Below, in pieces: positions 23,885-36,037 of a stretch of 64,000 bases of DNA. The notes beneath the pieces were generated by a model, which saw nothing but the letters and a program-made list of their open reading frames with translations, had not been told where the DNA came from and did no database searches. The position numbers and the translations under genes are program-made. The stretch lies in assembly GCA_003640385.1 (NCBI GenBank), contig RCAB01000132.1, positions 78,397-142,396 of the forward strand, in the 5' to 3' direction. The stretch's first letter is position 1, and the number at the start of each line of letters is the position of its first letter. Origin of the DNA: Setaria digitata (Eukaryota > Nematoda > Chromadorea > Rhabditida > Setariidae).

Positions 23885-25449
23885 GTAAATCTAGTTTTCG
23901 CTCTCTGCAATATAGGAAAAAACCGAGCCATTATTATGGAAATCGAATTTTTTATATCATCTGCTGATAAACCGCACAGAGATTAGGCAAGGGATATCGA
24001 GAGAAATTGGTAAAGAAAGAGTCCTTCAAGTTAAGAATTTTTTAGTGGAGGATATCTGCTATAATGGATAGGTCAGGAAGAATTGTAGTCATTACTGGTA
24101 CAGATGTTTATTCTTCTAATGAACATGAAATAATAAAGGTTCGACTGAGGATTCTCATTTTCTTCTTTTTTAACCCTGCTTTCATTTTTCCTTTTGTTTT
24201 ATCTGTTCCCCATGAAATGTATATTTTTTTTTGCATGTTTTTCAGACTTATCAAAGGTCCTGATTTTTATTCAGTGGAATTGATGAATTTTCGTTTCATA
24301 TTTTATATTTATATTGGTTTCAGAATATTCTTTTCGTAGTTCCTTTTGTTTTCCCAAGTTCCTTTAACCTCTTTTCGAAAAAAACACAATTTTCTTTTCA
24401 TGCTACTAGTGAGAAAAAAGTACTGTTCCTCTCTTAGCTATTGCCTTTATGTTTGTTCTTGTGCGTATATATTTTTCTTCTTCACTTCATTTGAAATTTC
24501 GGAAAGTTTGAAGAACGATTTAACGAAAGAATAAAGGTCATTCCATTGTTTGAAACATCCTTAAAAATTATTATTGATTGATGATCGATGTAGGGAATCC
24601 CGATATGATTAGGAAGGAGAGGGTGATTATGTTTGTATTTGTGGTATAGTTTGAAAAAGGAGATCTTTAAAATATGGCGGTATAGATAGTAAGTTCATTA
24701 TCTTCGTTTTTTATTATGTTTAACTACTATTCGTTCAATATCTTTTTTCATTCGCGTTTGGTACTTTGCCTACACACTGGTAAGTGGAAGTGAATTGATT
24801 TTCGTGGAGTTTGATATTTGCTTAGCGGTTCAATAAGGCTCAGTTATTTTTCAACCAGTTAACGATTATTTGAACTTCTTATATGTCTTACTTTTGATTT
24901 GCTCCTTCCTTTTTTTCCGATTTCCTATTTCTCTATTTATTTAGTTCTAATTTATATAAAAATATTTCATGTTTGTTCATTTTTCTTATCTCACTTTATT
25001 GAGCATTAGTTTTTATTCCTTTTTCTTTAAACATTATTTCTCTTTCTTCCCCGTCATTCATTTTTTTTCTTCCTTACGGTTTCCAATTTTTGTAATTGCT
25101 ATGCTGTATGATAATTTAAGTGTTGTGCCGAGATATCTGATGTTTTGCTGTTGTTTCGAATAAACTGGCTTGCATTTAAGAGGTCAGCATTCAAGTTCTA
25201 CCCTAAATGTATAATCTTTGAATTAGTTTTAGAAGAGATCCTAAAACGTTATAACATTTGAACCAGTCAAGAAAGTGAATGGATAGGGATAATTAATGAT
25301 CGTCGTTTGTCCGTGATTATTTGCCAAAAAAGCAGACACATAAAATTTGCTGGTCAGTTTGAGACTACTTTATAATTTTCATAACCAATTTGTTGATAAA
25401 TGATCTTTTTACTGTTTTATCACTTTCTATCATTTGCCTCGGTTCTTCA

Positions 25450-25860
25450 AGCAAAGGAAAAGGGGGGAATAAGGGGGAGGGAGGCAGGAGCAAACTGTAG
25501 AGATGGTGAGTGTATTTAATTGTTCTGATATATCAGGTTTTCAAATTTTTTTTTTTTAATTTTGACTTTCTGCATTATGTGAATACTTTCATTGCCCGAT
25601 TTAATGCTTTTTTTTTTCGCTTTTTTGGTTGCAAACAGTAAGAGAAGGCAGGAATGGAAAAGGACGCGAGAGGATTAGGAGGAAAAAGAGGAAAGCAGAG
25701 AGAGAAGTGGAGGTGGAAGGAGGGTAAAGAAAGTTTGATTTAGCAATGGTACGGAATTATGTGGTGGTAGATTTTTTTGTACAAACCGCAACGAGGTAAT
25801 GTCGAGAGGGAAGGAAAGGCAGGGCTCAGAGAGAGAGAGGAAAGTTGGATAATTTAGATT
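25450..25860. repeat. Purine-rich belts
   Basis: Three G/A-rich blocks (about 25450-25505, 25639-25735, 25800-25855) with runs of GGGGGG, GGGAGGGAGG and GAGAGAGAG lie on the plus strand, separated by T-rich DNA. Low complexity; no coding reading. Confidence 0.6.
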
Positions 25861-26110
25861 GAATTTAGCATAATCTTCCCCTCAGCCGCATTGTTCATTA
25901 TTTGAGAAGTCGTCATCTATATTGCTGTGATACTGATGGAATTATTTACGCTTTTTTAACTGTTGCTTCAACTCTTGTTTTCTCCTTTGTAATGCGTTGA
26001 AAAAAAGTAGAATAATTTTGGAGCTTTTCTCGATGCTGTAAAGGCCTAGAATATCCGGTTTTCCACATAAACATTATGACGAGTTAAGAATAGAAAATAA
26101 TGCAGCATAC

Positions 26111-26286
26111 CTCTTTTTTCTACTCTCTTCTTCAGTGGTAAGCTTCCTTTTTGTCTTTCGTGTCTGTTTTTGAGATTTGTTAATGAAATTTAGCGGTATA
26201 TTCTTTGTAATCATTTCACACTCCACATCGATTATGTACAACCTCGATTCTTTGGCAGGAGTAAAGGAGAGATTCTCAATCACGTG
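26111..26286 (-). other. Orphan exon-like segment, basic
   Basis: Minus-strand open frame containing SFTPAKESRLYIIDVECEMI and a Lys/Arg-rich RKTKRKLTTEEESRKK, ending at a good GTATGC donor. The upstream acceptor is weak. Could be an exon of a minus-strand gene upstream of the NDNF-like gene, or chance. Confidence 0.2.
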
Positions 26287-28303
26287 AAACAAATTAATTT
26301 TAATTATGTCAACTTTTCAGTTTTTTAGATGTTTGTTTTTGTTTTGAATTTTTTTTTGCATATATTTCTAAAACAGATACATATTTACAGATAGAGTATC
26401 AACCATTGGTATTTTTCATTCTCACTCCTTTAAAATGAAACTAATTGCTATGATCGATTAGTAGTTGTTAATTTTCAAGTCAACAAAGTGCACTGACTCA
26501 TCATTTCATTTCCTTCGTTCCATGTTGATAATTACATCTCTTTCATTATCACTATCAGTCAGTTACATTGTTTTGCGTTTTACTGGAACTAACGACGTTT
26601 CATCAATTTTCAATAAAAAAAAATTTACAATTCACTTACACTCTTGTTCTTCTCTGCAATTAATATGTCCTTTTCATCTTATTCTTGCTCTTTCTATCAT
26701 CCCATATAGTACTGTTGTAATATTTCATTCATCTTTTTTTTCCATAACTGATTCTATTCTCTTCCATTTCGTCCTCTAATTCCATCCTTACCTCTCCGTA
26801 GAAGAGCTTATTTGTTTTCTATTTCAATCGATCTTATTTCATTTTATTTCCCATACATTTTTCACCATATTTTCTATTTCTTGTGCTCTCTTTTCACCCC
26901 TACTTCTGCTCGCATCCCTTTTGGTTTCTTTTTTTCTTCAATCTTTGTTTTACTTTCGTTCCAAAAATTTTAGTGGGGAGAAGAGGATAAAAGTGCATCG
27001 TACATCATTGAAATGCTTCTTTTAATTGTAAGCGTTGCATTCTTTCTCTTTCCTTTTTTCATTCTCTCTCCCTGTCTCTTTTCTTTTTCCCTCTTCTCTT
27101 CTTGGTTCTTTTCTCTTCCTACCATTATTTATATTTTTATTTCACTTCCTTTTGTTCTATTTCCTTTTTCTGTTTCTTTTTTTCCATTTTTCGTATCGAT
27201 ACATTGCTAATTTACAATCGTGCTACATCTCGGGAAGATACCATAATGTAAATTAGTGAAAGTGGTTAGGAAAGGCATGGAGTGAAATAAAACGAAATGG
27301 AATAAAATGGTTGTGAAATGGCTTAAGAGACAGCAGAGCAATTGTAGGATGGATATTATGACATTATTCTTATATTTCTCAAATGTAATTTTAAGTTACC
27401 ATTCTTCCTTTTTTTCTTTTCTCATTTAAATTTTAGCGCACAAATTTTTATGATTTGATGCGAAATATATTTGCTACTCAGAATTTAAGTGAAATTAGGA
27501 CTGCATGGAGAACTGGCAAATTTTTTTGTTTTCTTTTCAAAAAATTCCCCTTTATTTTTTCTGACATATTAAGCTCGCATTGGCACGACAAAGGAAACAT
27601 GCACTGGAGAAGGGGAGGGGGATTCAAATTTAACGCTTTTAAAAAGGGTGAAGTGTGAATATAGGCGAATCTTTAATTCGATCAGACCTCCACCGTATCT
27701 ACCCTACGTTTCGGTTGTTACATGTGTATTGCTGATCTCGATTACTTTATTCCGATGAGTTGATATTTGGAACAGTGAATGGATCAAAACAAGTATTAAA
27801 AGTTTCTTATCGAATGTTTGACGTGTAAACTTGTATATTCAGTTATTTACGTATATAATCTGAGTGCCATTAGATTTGATATATTCGAAGTCACCCATTT
27901 ACAGAGATTACCTGCTGATCTTTGTAACAGTATAATAGCAATATGGAAGCATAACGCACTGAAGCTAAGAACTATCGTTTATGATTTTTCATTCCTTTCG
28001 AGTTGCTCATTTGCGTGGATGTTCTGTGCTACTTGTAAACTTATGTAAAGTGGTACTGTGTTATCAGTTTTCTGTTTTAGGGTTTAATACTGCGAAGAAA
28101 ATATTCTAGTGGACAGTTATTTTTCAATTGATATCCAAATCAGGTGAGTATTCTAAAATTAAATTAATTATGGGAAGGGATGGAAACAGGAAAGTATAAA
28201 GCCGAAAAAAAAAAAACGAGATTTGTCACTGATTAAATTAGAAATGATCTGAAAAACGAAAAGGTGCTCTAACCGGGCTCGGGTATTTTTGCCTTTTTAC
28301 CAG

Positions 28304-28402
28304 CCACCGATTGTCACCCCAGAATTTCTCTATCAACTATTGCAACACTTGATCCTATATGTCTTTCTTTATTTACATCTCAGTGCACGAAACCAGTGGA
28401 AA
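28304..28402 (+). other. Orphan exon-like segment, 33 codons
   Basis: GCCTTTTTACCAG acceptor and GTAAAT donor bracket exactly 33 codons (PPIVTPEFLYQLLQHLILYV, then FLYLHLSARNQWK), phase 0 to 0. No start codon, no partner exon. Listed because both splice sites are good. Confidence 0.2.
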
Positions 28403-30174
28403 GTAAATTCTAAATTGATTGTAGAAAATTTCCGCATTGCAATTATGCTGTCCTTTCCTGCAGTTGGAATAGTTGCTTCTCCTTACGAAAGTATCCATGA
28501 AGTTGGCTTTCATTACAAATTTTGCTAGAAAAAATGCAATTTAATAGTGCTTAGGAAGTACTGTTGATCAAAAAACCTTGAATTATTTTAGCTTTAACTG
28601 TTCAGCAGCAACTCCTTTACTTGATTCTGAGGATTTTTGAAGTAGTTTTGATGGAAATTTCCTCCTAAATTGTTGAAAAGGATTATTTTGTTCCTAATTA
28701 GTAAAAAAGAAAAAGATTTTTTGGTATGTATTTGTCTACTATTTTCTTTAATATAAAGTAGAATGGGAAGACTGTAGTGATTTGTGATATTTTGGTACTA
28801 CATATTTCACAGTTTTATCCATGTAGCACACATTTCAATAGAATTGTTGAATTACACATATATCCATTAACAATGTACCAAGAGATCTGCTGCGAAATCT
28901 TGACGTTCTCAGCGCCTACGTTAGATTAAATTTTCTATAGATTATAGTTCATTGCGTATGTTTGCATTCACTAAGAGTTACGGATTGATTAAAGTCGTAG
29001 AGTCCTCTCTCTTTACCTTCACTTAAAAGAAGCAAAGTAAATTTTTATGGAAAGTCGATATTTGATAAGTTTCATCACTATCAAGTTATAAATATCATCA
29101 TGGCTGTCAAATTATTATCATTAGATGACGTTCAATTTTAATTTGGGAAGCCTCCTTGATTATATACTTATTTAAATAGAACAAGGTTGGGAAACAAGGA
29201 ATTTTACCCCATTTCCATTTTCTTAACTGCGAACTAATGAAGGACTTGATCATCTATTTATAAAACAATACCTTCAAAAGATAAAGAGTTTTTTGAAGGA
29301 AGCCGTATACACGCAACAGTTCAGATTTTTTGATTTCGAAAAGGCCTGAAGATCTTTTAGCACTTTTTGATGCCTTAACAGTTTGTTACTATATGAAAGG
29401 CATCTGAGCAGAAAACAAGGATATAAATTAACATCAGTGGGATTTGATTTCATTATTGTTTCTTTATCTTAGCATTCATTATGTTGGGCATATTCAAATT
29501 GAGTTTTAAAACAGAGAACATTAGTTACTTATTACTGTTATATAGAAATCCATCATTCTACATGGGCTGGCAGATGTTTTGGGCCGGAATTTGGGAATAG
29601 AATTAGTCAGGTTCTTATTCGAGACCTAAAGGAAAGGAAATCATCAAAAAAAGGAAACTGGAAATGAGGGTAGGGTAGGAAGAAACAAAAAGAAAAAAGG
29701 AAGACGAATGGAAGATTATCATCATTACAAAAAGCAGGTTTTTATATGGTTTGCCAAATTAAGGTTTCGCCCGGTCCGTTAATGGAGAAAAATTCTAAAT
29801 ATACTCTAGAAGGTTAATATAACCATCTTTTCGTTTGGATAGTCGATGATAGGGGATTATATTAATTATAATATCAATTATAAGTGTTCTTTTTTATTAC
29901 TGGTATGGCTAGGAAAAAAAACGAAAGAGAAGTAGGCTGGTAAGGCTGAGATTAGAGGGTGATATTATTTAAAGCCGTATTGAAAGTATTTTTTCATTCT
30001 GATATGATCAAGCACACCCAAACGGATGCACCGTTTCTTACAAGTCTAGTAACTTAATAGCGTAAGAAGTTTCAGTCTTTTTTTAAAAACTCTCATGGAA
30101 TTCGCTTTGTTTTATTTCATTCATTTAAAAATTTTTTTTTATGATTTCTGTAGCAAGTTCTTCAAATTATTGAT

Positions 30175-30381
30175 AATTAAATCTTCGGATATATGGAATA
30201 ATGCTTTATAACGGAAAGTGGACGAGGAGATATAGGCGTTTTTCTTTTCTTCTGTTAAAAAAAGTTATGAATTTTTGNAATTAAATCTTCGGATATATGG
30301 AATAATGCTTTATAACGGAAAGTGGATGAGGAGATATAGGCGTTTTTCTTTTCTTCTGTTAAAAAAAGTTATGAATTTTTG
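30175..30381. repeat. 103-bp direct duplication around a single N (probable assembly artefact)
   Basis: 30175-30277 and 30279-30381 match over 103 bp with one C/T difference; N at 30278. Same signature as the duplications at 6.5 and 11.06 kb. Confidence 0.9.
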
Positions 30382-33300
30382 GCCTGATCTAATTTTGACT
30401 TGCTGTATTGTGGATGTCACTGTTGCTTTGAGTCCGTTCCTGTCTTCTCACAATTTCTGTTTATTTTTTTTTTTATTTTTTTTTTTCATTCCGTACATTA
30501 ATGCAATACATATATAAATTTGTATCAAACCGAATATAGATGAATAGCTGATTTGTAATTTCCTACTGAAGTGGTGTTCTGGGAATTATATATACAGTTT
30601 ACACGAAAAGAAATTGATGCTCTTCGTTTATACCATAGCCAAATGCCAAATTCATTCATATTAATACCGCAAAAGATATGCATTGATTTTGGTCCGGAAT
30701 GACTAATTGTTCTCAGTATTCCGGTATTCTGTTCACTGGTCTTCTTCTGTGGAGTGCAACCAGCTTACCATTTCAGTGTTTCATAGCGTTGAAAATCGTA
30801 GTTGCTATTTTACCTTGCAAATAATGGCAGTATTTCAACAGTCATGCCATGATTTCTCACCTCATATATATGCCTCTAATTGGTTACCACTTTTTTCATC
30901 TTTTCCTCTCCGTTTAAATTTAACCATTTCTGATGTTCAAATGACAAAAAACGCGATAGAAAAGGAAAAATTGTTGAAATGAAAAGTAATGCTTTAATTG
31001 TACTTCTATCCCCCATATGACAATATTTTACAGCTTAAAAATTTTCCGATTAGAAAAAAAATGATGAGTTTCCTCACTTTCCTTCTTTCTCTCCCATCCT
31101 TTTTCCTTACATTTACCTTTCACTCGTCCTTTATAGTGCTTTTTTTTCAAAGGATTAAACTTTCCATAAAAGTAGGTTTTTTTTTCCTTCTAGCATCTTA
31201 TGAAGATTTTGAAATGATGGTAATGATGAAATTCTTTAGCCCTTTCAACACCTTATATTAGCAATAGCCCCTTCCGTTTCTCTTTCTCCACCGTCTGTAA
31301 ATTTATTTATTTTTTGTTACCTTGCTTATTGTTTTTGAAATTTACTTATTTTTACGTATGGATTTGTATGGTTAGTGCTTACAATTTTTTCGGAAATAAA
31401 CGTCACAGTATATTTAGATTAAGATGTCATTTCCACAGACTTTCAATGGCTTATTTGGAAAGAGTATTGAATGTTTCTGTTTTTTCCTTCCACAGCTTAT
31501 GACTTTTCTATTGCCTAATTGAAAACGGAAGACTTGCTAAAGTCTTTATACCATCCACGAATTCAAAGTTTCTTTTAAGTATATTGCTTCATTATTGTTT
31601 TTTTTTTGGTTTGAAAGAAATGATTATCGGATTTTATTCGTTGCATTTTTTCAGTGAAATGAGCATTATTTAAACTTTTTCTTTCGCTAAAATGTGTGAA
31701 CTATTATCCCTATTTTGCAAATTCTGCACTAAAATCAATCATTGTTGGTTTCGAAAGGTGTGAAAAAGGCCGGATTAATGTAAGCCGAAGAATGGAGCAA
31801 ATAATTCAGGGTAGAGAGGGGGAGAGAGAGAAAAGGAAGAAGGGAAAAGTTAAAAGGGATTTCAAATTCTGTCAACAAATCGTGATTTTATGTTTATACA
31901 AACAAATATAATATCTTTTCAAAAAGTATACAGTACTTTGAGAAAAATGAGGCAAAATGAAGGGGGTATACTTTTCATGATTCCTTGTACTTTTATTCTC
32001 GGCTTTTTCTTCAAGAGAGTTTATGTATTTGTTACGTTTGAACCGTTAAAAAGTGAATGTTGGGCGCCGCGAAGCGATACTTTTCTTTCGTTTTTTTCTT
32101 CTTTTTTGCGGCTCCCATTTTCTTCCTTTTTCCGCTTATTCCTCATCACTATTTTTCCTTTTAATCCTAGCTTTTCCCTTTCTTTTATTCCTATAAATAA
32201 ACCGTTTCTAGTTCCCCAGTTGTCTATAGCGAAAAAAGTTTTTTGACATAAATGGGTGGAATTTTTTTTTACGCGTGTGTTTGTTGTGTGTGTGGAATTT
32301 AGATAAAATTGGTTAGGATGATTAGATTAATCCACAAGAGCTAATGATAATACTGATGATATATCAAAAAAAAGATGAATGCCTAACATGAGAAAGTGGA
32401 TTGGAATAAAAAGGTAGACTTTAAAACGCTATATGCGAATATATCAGTCTTGAAGTAAGCAGGTGTAGGGGAGATTATTTAGAATAAGAAGCTAATCGCT
32501 GAATAAAATAGAGTGATTAATATGTGTAATTATAAGGAATGGTTTTGATTTTAGCATGTCAGGAGATAGCCAATGTTTTCGGATATTAAGGGGTAACTTT
32601 GGATAATTTTGATTGCAAATTACTGTCAGCTTATTCCGATTATTCTGCTCAACTTGGACAAATAAGGAAAACTCACCGTAAATAGCACCTGTAAAATGTT
32701 TAATATCCCTGACTTAGACTGATTTATTTTATTTGTACTATCTTACCTTATATTTCTGATTTATTGACAATGTCACTGTTAAAAATTGACGACCTGTTAA
32801 TATATTAAGTGGCAACAATCATAACATTAAAAGATTTTATTTCCATAATAAGTAAAAATGTGGTTTCATAAGGCTGTTAGGTATTATTGAGGTGAATTAA
32901 TATATCATTTTATCATTTCATATTTTTGGTACCTTGTAGTGGTGCGAGAAGTATATCACATTGTTATCCTTTGCTTTATCCTTCTCCCATCAGTAGCGTT
33001 TGCCTATTTTACGTGCTCAAATTTTGCAGATTTCTTTTTTTTTTTCATCAATTTCAAGATTTTAAACATTGAATAAAATACATAATATGTATTCTTTTGA
33101 GCGTGATTTAGGATATCGTGAAAATTTGGTATAGCGGATGTTTAGGGTTTGATTCCTACTAAAATCTGAAAACTTTCTTGGAAAACAACCGTCAAGAAAT
33201 TGTTGCCCAATGATAATTTTTCTGCAGTCGAAAATAATGGAAATGGAAATTCATAACTTTTTTAACTGGTATCTTTCTTCATTAAGACTTATGTTTGCTG

Positions 33301-33565
33301 GACAATATTCCGTCTAAACAGGTGTAAACTTCTTGTATTCTTCGCGTCGGTTAATTTTTTTTTTTTGTTTCCGTCTTGTAGTGTTTTTATTGGTTTTAAT
33401 CCTTGTTCACAGTATTTACAAGCAAATATTGTATGTTAATTCAAAAAAAAAGATCGAAGGAGGAGGAAGGTAGACTATCATTTCCGTTTTAATCATTTAA
33501 TGTGATAATGATATACTGTAGAGTTTCCAACTATGTGTGGTATGTGAAGTTGGAGCTATTAATCC

Positions 33566-33622
33566 AGACATAGCTGTATATATATATATAGCTATGTCTA
33601 TATATATATGTGTGTATGTGTA

Positions 33623-33650
<28 letters not shown>
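33566..33650. repeat. TA then TG microsatellite with palindromic border
   Basis: AGACATAGCT (33566-33575) and its exact reverse complement (33590-33599) flank a TA run. A second TA run and then a TG-rich run (to about 33650) follow. A classic length-variable microsatellite. Confidence 0.85.
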
Positions 33651-33655
<5 letters not shown>

Positions 33656-34815
33656 CTTTCTGTCCGTCAGTTTATATTTGTATATATGTCAATTTAATAT
33701 ATATTTTAGGCTAATCTATGTTTATGTTAGGTTGACATGGATGTTTATGTGGGGATGTCTAGTTTTTATCATGAAAATAAGGCGTTGGGAAATTTCTCAT
33801 GAATTAAGCTGCTAAAATAAAAAACATTCTAGAGACAAAAAGTCTTTTTTGTAAAGCACACAGGATATGTTAGACATTGAAAATTTCTTTTTACCACAGT
33901 GATGAAAAAACTTTCATTAAATTGTTAAATAAGAAAAAGGAGAATGTGTTAGGTAGAGGGAAATTTTTTCATGTAAGTGATGAGGATTTGGTGATCAGTT
34001 TGTTTTCTTCATTTCATGAGTGTGGATCCAGTACCATTTCTCTGAGGTGGCGATGCAATTTCCTCCTTTGCAGTGGACACAACATAACATCATGATTCCT
34101 GCCTAACCTTACACTGCTTTTTTAGATAAGCCAGAGTGCTAAAATAGTATGATATGCTAAGTTCATGGAAGAAGTTTTGCTGGCAGGATTTAGAGTTAGA
34201 AAACGTGGGAAAAGTTCACTTTACAATATTGATTCAAATAAAATAGGGATAGGTTGGATCTTTGGAAATTGTAGATATTAATGATAATAATTATCATACT
34301 GCAATTTTTTTTTTGTAAGCGTTCATGGAGCTACAGAATGAATAATAATGGGAACATAGAGGAAACAAAGATTTATATTTATGAATGTCTTACATTACAT
34401 TCTTTTTTAGTTTTTTCTTTTTTTGTTATTTTTTTTGTTTCGGTGGAAAAAATTATGTCAAAGAGGGAGGAAGCGAAAAGCGAACTAACACATTAGGAAA
34501 AAGGATAAGAGTTAGGAAGTTGAAGTAGGTAATTGTTATCTTACTATTGAGTGAGTGGATGGAAATGTGTTACGAAGATGGATGCGATAAAAGAGCCGCT
34601 TACAGTGTGGCTTTTTTTGGTAATGTAAATATTGAATGCTTTTAAGCATATGTTATTTCTATCCTGTTCCTCGACTTTTAGTTATTCGAGGAAATTTTTT
34701 GTTTTTGGGAGGGGTGAAGATTTTCGACGAAAGAAATGTGTTGCTCTTTTTTGGCGAACCGGAGAAAAGCGGAAAAGGGAAGAGGGATTACATTGTGGTA
34801 GATTTGCTGAAAAAG

Positions 34816-34833
34816 CAGCAGCAGCAGCAGCAG
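34816..34833. repeat. (CAG)6 microsatellite
   Basis: Six CAG units followed by GA-rich DNA. Both strands are open over it, giving poly-Gln/Ala or poly-Leu shadows that I do not take as genes. Confidence 0.85.
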
Positions 34834-35915
34834 AGCAGGAGCAAGATGAGGAGAAGGAAAGAGAGGGTGGAAATTTTTATTTAGGAAAGGAGAAAAGGCG
34901 TCTGATATTGGTATTGATAGCGATAATCGTATCAATGCAACGGTGATGGGATAGTTTTTTCATGGGTATGGTAAAATAATAAAGAGGGAATGAGATGATG
35001 GGTCGGACAGAAAGATTGGGCAAGACGCGAGAGCCATAAATCTTTGTGGAAGAATTTTTACAGATTTCGTTCAGTTTTGATCTGTCCAACGATGAAATGA
35101 TTTCATTCTACTTTGAAATAATGAGCATTTGAAGAATCATTATTGTCAGTGATGAATGTTGGTTGAAATTATTGAAGGAATTGAAGTTTGTTAAATTTTG
35201 AAAATCTGAAATTGATAACGTGACTCGGCATTTGATCTTAAATCTGGTTGTATTTGTTAGTGTCGGCTTTTGGTTGACGTTCCTTTTTTTTCCCATTTTT
35301 ATTGCTTAGGAATTGTCAAATTTCACGTGAGATAAAAATTTGATTAGAAAGGTGGACATAAGTTTATGATTACTGTATATATTATATGCTGTGAAGAATG
35401 ATAAGGAGGAATAAAAACAATGTATTCAAACAGCTAATTAGCAAAGAAGGTGTTTTAAAACGTTATGACGTAAATTCAATGTATTTTCGATTCCAGGGAT
35501 GGAAGTTGAAGTTGATTACATTGATATAAATTGTGGAAGTTAGTGAAGAGTTGCTTAAGATCTATGCGGGATGGAATTTATAGGAAGCCTTTCCATTTTC
35601 ACCAGAGCAAAATATTCAAAATATCCTTTACTTACAAATTTATCAGTCGGTCGGTAATCTCTATCTGTAAACATTATTATATATCATAGAAGAAGTTGCA
35701 AAAAGAACCATTGCAGCAGTGGCCTGCTGTTGCATATATTTTCTTGAAAATGTTTAAATTTTAAAGAGAATTTTTAGCAGAATAAGATTGAATACCTTTT
35801 TTTTTCTTTTTTTCCGCGAAATGTCGTTCTCACTTATGACGTAAACGTTTCGTTATTTTCTTTCTCGTTTTCTTTTCATTTGACTCAAACATTTTTGCTG
35901 TTTAACTTTCAACAG

Positions 35916-36037
35916 GTCTTCGGAGTGCTTTTTCACAAAATCCAGCTGAGGAAGAAAGTTTCACCGGTTCATTACGGTGGCACTAAGTTATGGTTGTACG
36001 TCCAATACCATCACCAGGATTACCGTCTATGTATGAG
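35916..36037 (+). CDS. Candidate alternative first exon of the Fos gene (short isoform)
   Basis: TTTAACTTTCAACAG at 35915 is followed by a 74-nt leader with an in-frame stop (35984-35986), then ATG at 35990 and the 16-codon peptide MVVRPIPSPGLPSMYE ending at a GTAGCT donor after 36037. It leaves in phase 0, and the Fos exon at 40701 starts in phase 0, so the two join cleanly to give a 369-aa form lacking the long Ser-rich N-terminus while keeping the bZIP. C. elegans fos-1 is known to make long and short forms from different first exons, which supports the reading. It could instead belong to an unrelated gene. Confidence 0.45.

Larger units (their letters stand above)
20238..35915. other. Long mostly noncoding interval with T-tracts and orphan exon-like segments
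   Basis: Fifteen kilobases between the NDNF-like gene and the first Fos exon. It holds long T-tracts (about 21450-21471, 22494-22507, 25545-25558), purine-rich belts (25450-25860), an N-linked duplication and microsatellites. A few segments with splice sites and protein-like content are listed separately; none is joined into a gene. Part may be promoter or 5' untranslated introns of the Fos gene. Confidence 0.5.

Noticed and set aside
34632..34946. Frames over the CAG repeat on both strands
   Set aside because: Low-complexity poly-Gln, poly-Ala and poly-Leu shadows over a microsatellite, without splice sites or family similarity.
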